A DNA stretch of 64,000 bases, from NCBI GenBank assembly GCA_963815355.1, contig CAWFGJ010000007.1, forward strand, positions 1-64,000. Direction: 5' to 3'. The position numbers were made by a program, and so were the translations under genes. Under the pieces are notes generated by a model. It was given only the letters and a program-made list of their open reading frames with translations, searched no databases and was not told where the DNA came from. Origin of the DNA: JAPUEK01 sp963815355. GTDB lineage: Bacteria; Pseudomonadota; Alphaproteobacteria; Rhodobacterales; Rhodobacteraceae. Positions 19,293 to 28,315 of this stretch are shown here, piece by piece; the first letter of the stretch is position 1, and the number at the start of each line of letters is the position of its first letter.

Positions 19293-20933
19293 ATGATGAA
19301 CAAATTTCTGTTCAAGACTGCCAAAACCAAAGTTGACACTTTCGTCCGTAATGACTCTGGCACACTGATCATCTTCGGACTCGTGCTGTTCTTTTTGATG
19401 GTCATGATGGGTGGCGTTGCCGTGGACCTGATGCGTTACGAGGCAACGCGCACGACGCTGCAAAATACTTTGGATCGCTCTACGCTGGCTGCCGCTTCCT
19501 TGGATCAGGAACTAGTCCCGGAGGCGGTCGTTCGCGACTACTTTGAAAAAGCGGGCCTGTCAGATCAGTTGCGTGATGTGACAGTCGTAGAGGGGTTGAA
19601 CTTTCGGAATGTGAAATCGCGCGGCGTGGCGGATTCACGGCCATTCTTTATGCACCTAATCGGCATCGACAATTTCGACGCAAAGGGCGTGTCCGCCGCT
19701 GAACAACGCATCACTGACATTGAGATCGTTCTTGTGCTAGACGTATCCGGCTCGATGGCAGGTGCAAAGATCACGCGCCTTCGCGAAGCTGCTTCGGATT
19801 TTGTCTCGACTGTCATCGGGTCAGATCCCTACAACCGCGTCTCGATTGCCATTGTGCCTTACAACGCTCAGGTGAACCTAGGCCCGACGCTGATCGCCAA
19901 GTATAATGCAACCCAGAACCACAATGTTACCGGCGTAGATTGCGTGGAGCCCCCGTCAGCAAGCTTTGCCAGTGCAGCCATGAGCCGGAATGATGCACTG
20001 CCGCGCGCAGCTTATGCTGACGTAACTGACACAACAAATCAGATCGATGGCTATGTGGCTTGGAGCAACACCTCCTATTCTACGATGAAAACGAGTGCTC
20101 CGTTTTGCCGAAACGTGCCGGCAAACATCGTCCGCCTACCCAACAACAACGTTTCTGTATTGCAGAGCCAGATTAACGCGCTGCAAGCAGGCGGCAACAC
20201 TTCCATCACTCTTGGCATGAAGTGGGGCTTATCTTTGCTTGCGCCCGCCGCGCAGCCCATGTTCGCCGAACTTGCCGCAAGCGGTGATATCCCGGCCGAT
20301 TTTTCAGCACGTCCTTTTGCCTGGGACAAGGTTGATGGCGACAAGATCATCGTGCTGATGACCGATGGCGAACATGTGTCGCACACCCGCATCAACGACG
20401 CCTTCAAGACCGGGGTCTCGCCCATTTATCGCTCAACCGGGGATGGCAATTTTTCGATCCGCTTCACCACTGGCCGCCCCGCTAGCGCCGGAACCAATGA
20501 ATATTGGGTGCCTCATCTGAGTGCCTGGCGCTCCACTCCCTGGAACTCCGGTGCCGGTCTCAACCAAATGAACTGGGAACAAGTCTGGGCAAGCCAGCGG
20601 CTGACCTGGGTCGCATGGCAGCTTTACGCGCGAGCTCTTGGTACCACGGCGGCTAGTCGCACAACCGCCTACAACAACGCGATGACCCAACTTTCTTCGG
20701 TCTATTCGTCAGTCAACGCCATGAACGCCTCGCTTCAGCAGTCTTGCACCCTTGCTCGGCAAAATGGCGTCACTGTTTACGGGATCGCGTTCGAGGCACC
20801 CGCAACAGGACAAGCTCAGATCAGCCAGTGTGCCACGGACGGTACACATTATTTCAGCGCTAACGGTCCTGAAATCGCCACTGCGTTTCAGACGATCGCG
20901 GCGAATATAACCCAGCTGCGTTTGACACAATAG
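19293..20933 (+). CDS. TadG-like pilus assembly protein with von Willebrand factor A domain (copy 1)
   Basis: About 546 residues from ATG 19293 (a second ATG lies at 19296). The N-terminus after a short basic stretch is one membrane helix, GTLIIFGLVLFFLMVMMGGV, then AVDLMRYEATRTTLQNTLDR, the Tad-type pseudopilin-like start (TadE/G fold). A vWA domain follows, with the metal-site motif DVSGSMAG in IVLVLDVSGSM and the later segment IIVLMTDGEH. Cysteines in the distal part may form disulfides. TadG-like proteins are envelope-anchored components of Flp/Tad pili used in surface attachment. The next gene is a clear paralogue with the same ends (AANITQLRLTQ against ASNISQLRLTQ), followed by two TadE-like genes, so this is a minor-pilin cluster. 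The main tad operon (tadA, B, C, cpaB and so on) is not in the window. Confidence 0.88.
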   Translation: MMNKFLFKTAKTKVDTFVRNDSGTLIIFGLVLFFLMVMMGGVAVDLMRYEATRTTLQNTLDRSTLAAASLDQELVPEAVVRDYFEKAGLSDQLRDVTVVEGLNFRNVKSRGVADSRPFFMHLIGIDNFDAKGVSAAEQRITDIEIVLVLDVSGSMAGAKITRLREAASDFVSTVIGSDPYNRVSIAIVPYNAQVNLGPTLIAKYNATQNHNVTGVDCVEPPSASFASAAMSRNDALPRAAYADVTDTTNQIDGYVAWSNTSYSTMKTSAPFCRNVPANIVRLPNNNVSVLQSQINALQAGGNTSITLGMKWGLSLLAPAAQPMFAELAASGDIPADFSARPFAWDKVDGDKIIVLMTDGEHVSHTRINDAFKTGVSPIYRSTGDGNFSIRFTTGRPASAGTNEYWVPHLSAWRSTPWNSGAGLNQMNWEQVWASQRLTWVAWQLYARALGTTAASRTTAYNNAMTQLSSVYSSVNAMNASLQQSCTLARQNGVTVYGIAFEAPATGQAQISQCATDGTHYFSANGPEIATAFQTIAANITQLRLTQ

Positions 20934-21318
20934 AGACTTGGGGCAGCCCTAAACGGGGCCGCTCTATGCCTTCGCACTCTTTAGGATGTTTCATCCATGC
21001 ACGCTGATCCGCGATTGACTGATTCGATCCTTTTCCCCAAATCACAGCATTTTGCTGTGGAAAAGCCTACAGACTCTGCGTCAGAGACAAACAGCCGGGG
21101 ACGCATTCCGAGCAGCATTGGAAACAGTCACGACTTAGTTGGCCCATTGTTTCCGATCCAGACACAACAGGCAAAAATGCCCCTCAATGGCCACAAACTA
21201 TGCCATATTTTTGCCCGCGCAGTCCGCCCTTCTCACCATTGGACCTGTACGCCTTCTGTACGTGGTCCAGTTCAGCCAGCCGCGCGCCCTGCGCACTGGT
21301 CGATGGTGGAGAATGACG
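20934..21318. other. Spacer between the two TadG-like genes
   Basis: This 385-base spacer has a weak G/C hairpin after the first gene (GCCC-taaac-GGGGC near 20948-20962). A frame open from 21139 into the second gene is not family-like before 21319 and is not counted as coding. The second gene may have its own promoter here. Confidence 0.4.
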
Positions 21319-23028
21319 ATGGCACTGAGCACACGGCGGATGGCTTTCCTGTATCGCGAAGATGGATCCCTGATCATTTTTGCGCTTTGCTTGTTTTTGC
21401 TCATGGCCATGATGGGTGGAATCGCGGTGGACCTCATGCGCTATGAAGCCACCAGAACGACCCTACAGAACACGCTTGACCGCTCAACTCTTGCGGCCGC
21501 AGCGCTGACCCAAGAGCTAGACTCCGAGGAGGTGGTTCAAGACTACTTTCAAAAAGCTGGCATGAGCAGCTACCTAAAATCGGTCACGGTTTTGAACGGC
21601 ATCAACTTTAAAGAAGTAACCGCCGACGCCTTGGCTGAGACTAACCCGTTCTTCATGCACCTCATCAACGTCAATGAGTTCGATGCGCCCGGTCACTCCG
21701 TGGCAGAACAGCGCATCACCAACGTGGAAATCGTGCTGGTGCTGGATATCTCGGGGTCGATGAACTCCAACAGTCGCCTTTACAACCTTAAGATCGCAGC
21801 CAAGGAATTCGTCGACACTGTGCTGTCTTCCGATGGCGAAGATCGCATCTCAATTTCAATCGTACCCTTCAACGGGCAAGTGAATCTGGGTGGCTTGGTC
21901 AACACAGGCGTGACTATCAACAATGGCACACCCCTGATCAGCAAATTCAACGCCACGGAAATTAACGAAGCCGCAAACGCGAACTGCGTCGACCTGCCCT
22001 CGATTGTTTACAACGGGGACGGGATTTCTAGAACGCTTGCCCTGCCAATGACCGCGGCGGCGGACACCTATTCCTCAACCAACCAGACAACGTCTTATGT
22101 GTCCTACGCGGACAGCAACTACGCCCAAGTGAACTCTGGAAACGTCTGGTGCCCACCTTCGACCTCAAATATCGTTCGCTTGCCAGGAAATAACATCGGC
22201 ACGCTACAGGGTCAGATCGAAGGCCTGTCCGCAATCGGCGCCACCTCAATCAACGCCGGCATGAAATGGGGCATGACGCTTATCGACCCGTCAACGAGAC
22301 CGATTTTCACCGAACTGGTCGCGGCCGGCAAAATACCCACAGAGTTTTCTGGTCGACCCTATGATTGGACCGACCCAGAGTCGCTGAAAATTGTCATCCT
22401 GATGACAGACGGTGAACACTTCGCGGAAGAACGGGTAAACACTCCCTATAAGTCCGGCAACTCGCCTATCTGGCGCGCATCCGACAACAATTATTCGATC
22501 TTCCACTCGTCGAAAGTCGATAACTCAAACTCGACCACTCTTTGCAACAGCCGGCCGTTCTGGGTCCCTCATCTTGGAGCGTGGCATTCCCGCCCTTGGA
22601 ATGGAACCGCACCGTCGGGCTCTGCCTGCTACTCGCCGACGGCTACTTACTCCAGCACGACAATTCAGCGGTGGCCGCAAGTTTGGGCTAACCTGCGCCT
22701 GTCATATGTTTCATGGCAGTTCTACGCGCGCGCACTTGGCACAAGCAGCAGCACCAGAACATCCATTTACAACGCACAAATGCTTGAATTCCGGACCCAG
22801 ACACCAACGAGCACAATGGACACTCAACTGAACACCGCCTGCTCCGCAGCTAAAGGTCATGGTGTTACGATTTATGGCATTTCGTTTGAAGCGCCAACTG
22901 CCGGTGCGACACTGATTGCAAACTGTTCATCATCGCCAGCACACTACTTCAAAGCGTCCGGGCTGCAAATTCGCACGGCTTTTCGCGCCATCGCAAGCAA
23001 CATCAGCCAGTTGAGGTTGACCCAATGA
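21319..23028 (+). CDS. TadG-like pilus assembly protein with von Willebrand factor A domain (copy 2)
   Basis: About 569 residues. The ATG at 21319 is preferred because GGAG precedes it by 7 bases; an ATG at 21313 overlaps that ribosome site. Order of parts: short basic N-terminus, membrane helix within SLIIFALCLFLLMAMMGGIA, then VDLMRYEATRTTLQNTLDRS, which is nearly identical to copy 1. The vWA domain has VLVLDISGSMNSNSRL (MIDAS DxSxS) and KIVILMTDGEHF, and the C-terminus ends FRAIASNISQLRLTQ. Identity with copy 1 is highest at the N-terminal helix and around the vWA motifs, while the loops differ, so this is an old tandem duplication. It overlaps the next gene by 4 bases (ATGA), indicating translational coupling with the TadE genes. 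Confidence 0.9.
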   Translation: MALSTRRMAFLYREDGSLIIFALCLFLLMAMMGGIAVDLMRYEATRTTLQNTLDRSTLAAAALTQELDSEEVVQDYFQKAGMSSYLKSVTVLNGINFKEVTADALAETNPFFMHLINVNEFDAPGHSVAEQRITNVEIVLVLDISGSMNSNSRLYNLKIAAKEFVDTVLSSDGEDRISISIVPFNGQVNLGGLVNTGVTINNGTPLISKFNATEINEAANANCVDLPSIVYNGDGISRTLALPMTAAADTYSSTNQTTSYVSYADSNYAQVNSGNVWCPPSTSNIVRLPGNNIGTLQGQIEGLSAIGATSINAGMKWGMTLIDPSTRPIFTELVAAGKIPTEFSGRPYDWTDPESLKIVILMTDGEHFAEERVNTPYKSGNSPIWRASDNNYSIFHSSKVDNSNSTTLCNSRPFWVPHLGAWHSRPWNGTAPSGSACYSPTATYSSTTIQRWPQVWANLRLSYVSWQFYARALGTSSSTRTSIYNAQMLEFRTQTPTSTMDTQLNTACSAAKGHGVTIYGISFEAPTAGATLIANCSSSPAHYFKASGLQIRTAFRAIASNISQLRLTQ

Positions 23029-23561
23029 TCCGATTTATGAGGCGCCTAGCCAAGGGTTTCCGTGACGACGAACGCGGTACCGCAGCCATTGAGTTCGCGA
23101 TGTCGGTTCCGCTTCTCATCACAATTTTCATGGCCTCTTTTGAAAGTGGCCTTTTGATGGTGCGGTCTATCATGTTGGAACAGTCCGTTGATATGACCAT
23201 GCGGGAATTGCGGCTCGGCCATTACCCATTGGCAACGGCCGACTCCCTAAAAGCGGAAATTTGCAATCGCACCGTGATCTTTTCGTCGTGCAACGACAAC
23301 TTGATGATCGAAATGACAAGGGTCAGCACATCGACTTGGTCGATGCCATCGACCCACGTCACTTGCGTGAACAGGGATGAGGATATCCAGCCGGTAACCG
23401 CGCTGCAAATCGGCCAGCAAAACGATATGATGCTGGTGCGGGTGTGCATAGTCCAAGACGCACTTTTCCCGTCGACCGGTATTGGGCTGGGCCTTCCCAA
23501 GGACACCCAGGGCGGCTACTCGCTCGTCGCGGTCTCCGCCTTCGTCACAGAACCAACATAG
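23025..23561 (+). CDS. TadE-like minor pseudopilin
   Basis: At 178 residues, this has the TadE signature near the N-terminus: DDERGTAAIEFAMSVPLLIT with the conserved glutamate at +5 of the pilin-like processing region, followed by the hydrophobic helix to about residue 45. Three cysteines in the distal half (AEICNR, SSCNDN, THVTCVNR) may form disulfides in the periplasm. TadE proteins are minor pilins of the Flp/Tad system, processed by prepilin peptidase TadV. The gene overlaps the second TadG-like gene by 4 bases and is followed 10 bases later by another TadE-like gene. Confidence 0.87.
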   Translation: MIRFMRRLAKGFRDDERGTAAIEFAMSVPLLITIFMASFESGLLMVRSIMLEQSVDMTMRELRLGHYPLATADSLKAEICNRTVIFSSCNDNLMIEMTRVSTSTWSMPSTHVTCVNRDEDIQPVTALQIGQQNDMMLVRVCIVQDALFPSTGIGLGLPKDTQGGYSLVAVSAFVTEPT

Positions 23562-23571
23562 GGAGCTGACC

Positions 23572-24144
23572 ATGCCCATTTCACTTACCCGCCTGGCAAG
23601 GTTCTTCCGCGAAGAAACTGGCACGGTTATGGCCGAAGCCGTTCTTGTGCTGCCCTTTATGCTCTGGTCCTACCTCGCACTATTTGTCTACTGGGATTCT
23701 TTTCGATCACTAAACACCGTTCAAAAAGCCGCTTACACTGTTTCCGATGCAATTTCACGTGAGATGGTGTCGATTACGCCGACTTATATAAACGGCCTCG
23801 ACAAAATGCTCGAATATCTGGTTGATAAAAATCAAGATGTGAAGCTGCGGGTTTCTTCGATCTATCAATCTGACGCTCATAACCGAATCGAAATCCATTG
23901 GTCCGTCGCGGCCAATGGCGCCATGGTTCCATTGACCACGACAACGTTGCAAACCCTCAAAACGAAAATCCCAAAGATGGCGGATGGAGACTTCGTGATT
24001 TTAGTAGAGGTAGAGGCCGACTATACTCCGGCATTCAACGTTGGAATGAACGAGACTACACTATCGCAGTTTATCGTCACTCGGCCGCGCTTTGTGACTT
24101 GTGTTCTCATGTCGACCGCCGGCACTTCTTGCCCGTTAACATAA
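23572..24144 (+). CDS. TadE-like minor pseudopilin (second)
   Basis: A 190-residue protein. The ATG at 23572 is preceded by GGGAGCTGACC, a good ribosome site, which decides the start over the longer frame. The N-terminus carries REETGTVMAEAVLVLPFMLW, the TadE-type processing and helix region with the conserved glutamate. The remainder is a soluble domain ending with two cysteines (VTCVLMSTAGTSCPLT). It is the last gene of the TadG-TadG-TadE-TadE run. IS-derived DNA starts 35 bases after its stop, so any further tad genes downstream may have been displaced. Confidence 0.83.
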   Translation: MPISLTRLARFFREETGTVMAEAVLVLPFMLWSYLALFVYWDSFRSLNTVQKAAYTVSDAISREMVSITPTYINGLDKMLEYLVDKNQDVKLRVSSIYQSDAHNRIEIHWSVAANGAMVPLTTTTLQTLKTKIPKMADGDFVILVEVEADYTPAFNVGMNETTLSQFIVTRPRFVTCVLMSTAGTSCPLT

Positions 24145-24264
24145 GACGCTGTTGCGTGAACTAACGTTGCCCCCGACTTTTATCCAGCGTGAGAGAGACT
24201 CCAAGTTGGAGTTGATCCGCTCCCCAACGTTGGACCGCCCGGAGGCAGAGTTTTCCGGCTTCGC

Positions 24265-24402
24265 TCAGGGTGACGGGCTGGTGACGCCCCCCGATTTCGT
24301 CAGCGTGATCGGGACCTTGTTGCCGATCGCGCCGTGTGGCCGTTCCTCGTTGTACTATATACGCCAAGCCTCCAATTTTTCGACAGCATCTGCAAGTGTC
24401 AA
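24265..24402 (-). pseudogene. C-terminal fragment of element A transposase OrfB
   Basis: This fragment encodes the end of an IS3-family DDE transposase, with NEERPHGAIGNKVPITLTKS followed by GGVTSPSP and a stop at 24265-24267. A small change near 24345-24355 (TACTATATACG where the other copy has AGAGTAACTACG) disturbs the frame. It was cut from its upstream half by insertion of element B at 24403. Confidence 0.75.
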
Positions 24403-24441
24403 GGTAATCCCCCCATTTTTAACGGGGTGCGGTCGTAGAAT

Positions 24442-25276
24442 TTAGGCAGCCATTTTCAGTTTCTGTGCGGGTGTGATGCCGCCTATGCCCATGTTCGGGC
24501 GGTCGTTGTTGTAAGTCCATAGCCATTGCGTGGCGAAGTCCTGTGCCTCCTCGATGCTTTCGATGATGTATTGGTCGAGCCATTCATGCCGAACCGTTCG
24601 GTTGTAGCGCTCGATGTAGGCGTTCTGTTGTGGCTGGCCGGGTTGGATGTGCTGGATGGCAATTCCCTGTTTCTCAGCCCATATCAGCAGCTTGCCACTG
24701 ATGTATTCAGGACCGTTGTCGACCCTTATGGTGCCGGGCTTGCCGCGCCACTCGATGATCCTATCGAGGCTTCGGATGACCCGTTCGGCAGGCAGAGAGA
24801 AGTCGACCTCGATGCCCAAGCCTTCTCGGTTGAAGTCGTCCAGGACGTTCAACAGTCGAAATGCCCGACCATCGCCAAGCCGATCCGCCATGAAGTCCAT
24901 CGACCAGGTCACATTTGGCGCATCTGGCACCGCCAGCGCGTCGGGTTTGTCCCGCTTCAACCGCTTGCGGGGTTTGATCCGCAGGTTCAGTTCCAGCTCG
25001 CAGTAGATGCGGTAAACGCGTTTGTGGTTCCACGGATGTCCTTTGACGTTGCGCAGGTGCAGGAAACACAGTCCGAACCCCCAAGTCTTGCGGGCGTCGG
25101 TCAGCCCGACCAGCAGATCGGCGATTTCCTCGTTCTCGGCTCGCAACTTGGGGCCATAGCGATAGCAGGTCTCGCTCACCCCGAATGCGCGGCAAGCAAC
25201 GGCGATGCTTGCCCCACGTCGCGCCACTGCATTCTCGGCCATCTCGCGGCGTTGAGACGGCCCCGTCACTAATGGG
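24442..25276 (-). CDS. IS3-family transposase OrfB (element B), 5' end displaced
   Basis: DDE integrase-type transposase. It begins in element B with VTGPSQRREMAENAVARRGA. The HTH-like segment ASIAVACRAFGVSETCYRY is followed by the catalytic triad: D in TWSMDFMADRLGDG, D in GTIRVDNGPEYISG, and E in NAYIERYNRTVRHEWL. The C-terminus is WLWTYNNDRPNMGIGGITPA. The sequence is intact to the stop at 24442-24444. The frame runs a few codons into the IS110 left end (to 25296), an artefact of the insertion. OrfA is now 1.35 kb away, so the OrfAB fusion protein needed for transposition can no longer be made from this copy. Confidence 0.9.
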
Positions 25277-26622
25277 ATGGTCCGCCCCGCACCCAAGCGT
25301 CAGTATTGCGGCATCGCAAAGCAGAAGGAGAGAAAGGATGCGAACCAAACCAATCCCTGAGACTGCCGCCTTCGGCATTGATATCGGCAAGAAGGTCTTC
25401 CACGTCATCGCGCTCAATGCCGCGGGGGCCATTATCCAGCGCGCCAAGTTTTCGCGTGACACGCTGATTGGCTTCTTCGAGACAGCACCAAAAGCGCTGG
25501 TCGGCATGGAAGCCTGCCCGGGCTCACAATGGCTGGCGCGCCGGCTGACGGCGATGGGCCATGACGCCCGGATCATCCCGGCACGCTTCGTGAAGCCCTA
25601 TGTCAAATCCAACAAAACAGATACCGTCGATGCTGCGGCCATCGCCGAAGCGGTGACGCGGCCGACCATGCGCTTCGTGGAAGTTCGAACGCCCGAACAG
25701 GTCGATCTGCAGGCGCTGCACCGCATCCGCGACCGGCTTGTTGGGCAAAGAACAGCGCTGATGAACCAAGCGCGCGCGTTCTGCATTGAATACGGGTTGG
25801 CCATGCGGGTCGGTGCTGGCGGCTTCCATGCCGATATCCGGAGGCATCTGGAGAACGAGGAGAATGACCTGACATCGACCATGCGGGTGCTGCTCGGTGA
25901 GTTGCTGGATGACCTCGGCTACATCGAAGGCCGCATCAAGGCCCTGAATGGCAAGGTAGAAGCCTGTGCCCGCGAGAACGATACCGTCAGCCGCCTCGTC
26001 ACAATTCCGGGCATCGGGGCGCTTGGCGCAACCGCGCTTGTCGCCGCAGCGGGCGACGGACGACAGTTCCGCAAGGCGCGTGATCTGGCCGCGTGGCTGG
26101 GGCTGGTGCCTGCAGAGCATTCGACCGGGGGCAAACAGACCCTTCTGAGCATCAGCAAACGCGGCAATCGCTACGTGCGGCGCCTGATCATCCATGGCGC
26201 GCGGTCATGCTTCCTTCACTTGAATCGGGCGAACCATGCCCTGGGTGGTTGGCTCTCTGCGCTCGAAGCGCGCACGCACCGCAACAAAGCCGTGGTCGCC
26301 TTGGCAAACAAGCTGACGCGCATCGTCTGGGCCGTGCTGACCAAACCAGGCAGCGTCTATCTGCAGTCGAAAGGGGCAGCCCTGAGCTGATCTCTTCACC
26401 GCAGAACCGATTGCAGGGGACGTGATGACCAAACGGTTGATCGACCACGGGTAAGCCACGCGCAAAAAAACGGGACACGATCCCGTGCCACTAATCTGGA
26501 ACCCGAGGTGCGGATCTCATCAAGGCCTTGTCGCCAAAAGCGGCTGACTGATCAGAGGCCGGATACATTTACGCAAGCCGGTGCGTCACCCACGAAAACC
26601 TTGCAATAGCGGGGCGGACCAT
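25277..26622 (+). mobile_element. IS110-family (IS1111-like) element inserted in element B
   Basis: A 14-base inverted pair, ATGGTCCGCCCCGC (25277-25290) and GCGGGGCGGACCAT (26609-26622), brackets the element. IS110-family elements usually lack terminal repeats, but the IS1111 group has subterminal ones, so true ends may lie a few bases outside. There is one transposase gene on the plus strand, opposite to its host. The 3' non-coding part (26391-26622) contains further inverted sequences, for example CGGGA-cacga-TCCCG near 26471-26485. Confidence 0.82.
25338..26390 (+). CDS. IS110-family transposase (IS1111 group)
   Basis: A 350-residue DEDD transposase. The start ATG 25338 is preceded by GAAGGAGAGAAAGG. 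The N-terminal RuvC-like domain has FGIDIGKKVFHV (first Asp), LVGMEACPGSQWLARRL (Glu) and SNKTDTVDAAAIAEAV (Asp). The C-terminal transposase_20 domain has LVTIPGIGALGATALVAAAG with the segment QTLLSISKRGNRYVRRLIIH and the conserved serine region upstream. It appears intact and could be active. This family uses a bridge-like RNA in at least some members; the non-coding flanks here are the place to look. Confidence 0.93.
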   Translation: MRTKPIPETAAFGIDIGKKVFHVIALNAAGAIIQRAKFSRDTLIGFFETAPKALVGMEACPGSQWLARRLTAMGHDARIIPARFVKPYVKSNKTDTVDAAAIAEAVTRPTMRFVEVRTPEQVDLQALHRIRDRLVGQRTALMNQARAFCIEYGLAMRVGAGGFHADIRRHLENEENDLTSTMRVLLGELLDDLGYIEGRIKALNGKVEACARENDTVSRLVTIPGIGALGATALVAAAGDGRQFRKARDLAAWLGLVPAEHSTGGKQTLLSISKRGNRYVRRLIIHGARSCFLHLNRANHALGGWLSALEARTHRNKAVVALANKLTRIVWAVLTKPGSVYLQSKGAALS

Positions 26623-26884
26623 ACATTTTTTCCAAGGCTTCCTTCAGCAAATCCGCCTGCATGCTCAGGTCCGCATACATGCGCTTCAGCCGCCGGTTCT
26701 CGTCTTCCATCGCCTTCATCTGGCTGATCAGAGACGCGTCCATGCCGCCATACTTCGCTCGCCACTTGTAGAACGACGCATTGCTCATCCCATGCTCACG
26801 GCACAACTCGGCCACCGGCACTCCGCCTTCAGCCTGCCGCAGGATCGCGATGATCTGCGCCTCAGTGTATCTGCTTGTCTTCAT
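26623..26884 (-). pseudogene. IS3-family OrfA (element B), 3' end cut by the IS110 element
   Basis: A helix-turn-helix protein with MKTSRYTEAQIIAILRQAEG, VPVAELCREHGMSNASFYKW and the leucine-zipper part ENRRLKRMYADLSMQADLLK. It runs intact to KEALEKM and is then joined to IS110 end sequence, so the open frame continues artificially to 26552. In the unbroken element it would regulate and form the DNA-binding half of OrfAB. Confidence 0.85.
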
Positions 26885-26955
26885 TGAGAATCTCCTCGTT
26901 CATCTTGCCGAGAAAATTCTACTTATGCAGCCCCTTACTTTCGGGGGGGATTACC

Positions 26956-27186
26956 TCAAGAACCAGTGCTGGTTCAGGCATTCGGCCCGGAACCTGCCAT
27001 TGAATGCTTCGATGAAGGCGTTATCAGTCGGTTTGCCCGGACGAGAGAAGTCCAGAACGACGCCGCGCTGATAGGCCCAGAGGTCCATGTCGCGCGAGAT
27101 GAACTCGCTGCCATGGTCCACGCGGATGGTCTTGGGATAGCCCGTTTTTCGACAGACCCTGTCCAAAGTCGCCAGCATTTCTTCGC
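26956..27186 (-). pseudogene. Central fragment of element A transposase OrfB
   Basis: This encodes the middle of the DDE domain: MLATLDRVCRKTGYPKTIRV, then DHGSEFISRDMDLWAYQRG and FIEAFNGRFRAECLNQHWF. It is nearly identical to 32084-32300 in copy 2. The 5' side ends at the IS21 left terminus (27187), and the 3' side is the TCAA duplication at the element B junction. Confidence 0.85.
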
Positions 27187-27296
27187 TGTTGATTTGCAGT
27201 GAGAAGTGACCCGAGTAGGCATACAGTTTTCATTGAGATTTGACCCATGTGACACTTCCCCGAGCAAAGATCGAGGGGGTCAAAGGAGTGATCGAC

Positions 27297-28277
27297 ATGG
27301 GGCTACTGAACGTTATCCGGAATCTGCGTCTGCGTCTGCGTCTGCGACTGGGCCTACCGATCCGGGAGATTGAGCGCCGCACTGGTTTGTCGCGCAATGC
27401 GATCAAGAAGTATCTGAAGGCCGGCACGATCGAGCCCAAGTTTGCGACGCCAGTACGGTGGAGCAAGCTTGATCCGTTTGCCGAGAAGCTGGCAGGCTGG
27501 CTTACGACCAATTCCAAGAAGGGACGCAAAGAACGGCAGACGCTGAAGAAGATGCATGTGGATCTTGTCGCTTTTGGCTTTACCGGTTCTTATGCCCGGG
27601 TGGCAGCCTTTGCGCGACGGTGGAAGGCAGATCGTCAGCGCGAACAGCAGACGCCAGGGCGCGGGACCTTTGTGCCGTTGCATTTTGACCCCGGCGATGC
27701 CTTCCAGTTCGACTGGAGCGAGGATTTTGCGGTTCTGGGCGGCGAGCGCGCGAAGCTGCAGTTGGCGCACATCAAGCTATCGCACAGCCGAGCCTTCTTG
27801 ATGCGCGCCTATCCTCTGCAGACCCACGAGATGCTGTTCGATGCCCACTGGCACGCATTCCGGGTCTTTGGTGGTGTGCCTGCGCGGGGCATCTACGATA
27901 ACATGAAGACGGCGGTGGATCGGGTCGGCCGCGGCAAGGAACGGCAGATCAACATGCGCTTTCTCGCCATGACGAACCACTATGTCTACGAGCCCGAGTT
28001 CTGTAATCCGGCAGCGGGCTGGGAGAAAGGTCAGGTGGAGAAGAACCTCTGGGATGCCCGCCACCAGATGCTGCAGGGTATACCAGACTTTCCTGACCTT
28101 GCCGCGCTGAATGCCTGGCTGGAGCAGCGTTGCCTCACGTTGTGGCAGGAGACCCCGCATGGCAAGCAGCTCGGCACGATTGCCGATGTCTGGGCCGAGG
28201 AGCAGGCAGCACTGATGACCCTGCCGGTCGCATTTGACGGCTTCGTCGAGCTGAGCAAGCGGGTGTCGCCGATCTGA
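27297..28277 (+). pseudogene. istA: IstA transposase, C-terminally truncated
   Basis: The start ATG 27297 has AGGAG 8 bases upstream. The N-terminal helix-turn-helix (LPIREIERRTGLSRNAIKKY) is preceded by an odd LRLRLRLRL stretch encoded by three to four tandem CTGCGT units (27324-27347). The DDE core follows: GDAFQFDWSEDFAVLGGERA, then RGIYDNMKTAVDRVG and AAGWEKGQVEKNLWDARHQM. The protein ends at RVSPI after 326 residues, where about 500 are usual, because the downstream part of istA has been deleted and istB sequence follows directly. Confidence 0.9.
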
Positions 28278-28315
28278 TTAAGCAAGGTGCCCCGGCGTTT
28301 GAAGCTGCCATCCCG

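Larger units (their letters stand above)
24403..26955 (-). mobile_element. IS3-family element B, interrupted by an IS110-family element
   Basis: The ends are inverted repeats: GGTAATCCCCCC at 24403-24414 and GGGGGGATTACC at 26944-26955, flanked by TCAA on both sides. It carries OrfA and OrfB on the minus strand. Without the internal IS110 element (25277-26622) it would be about 1.2 kb, normal for IS3. It inserted into element A copy 1. The IS110 lies at the OrfA/OrfB junction and separates the two frames. Confidence 0.85.
24180..27186 (-). mobile_element. IS3-family element A, copy 1: remnant split by a later insertion
   Basis: Two blocks match the better-preserved copy at 31856-33149 in the same orientation. 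The left block, 24180-24402, holds the transposase C-terminus (NEERPHGAIGNKVP, stop 24265-24267). The right block, 26956-27186, holds the DDE-domain centre (IRVDHGSEFISRDMDLWAYQ). Between them sits the inserted element B (24403-26955), flanked by a TCAA duplication (24399-24402 and 26956-26959). The continuation upstream of the right block (the transposase N-terminus and OrfA) is gone: similarity stops exactly where the IS21 element begins at 27187. Confidence 0.82.
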
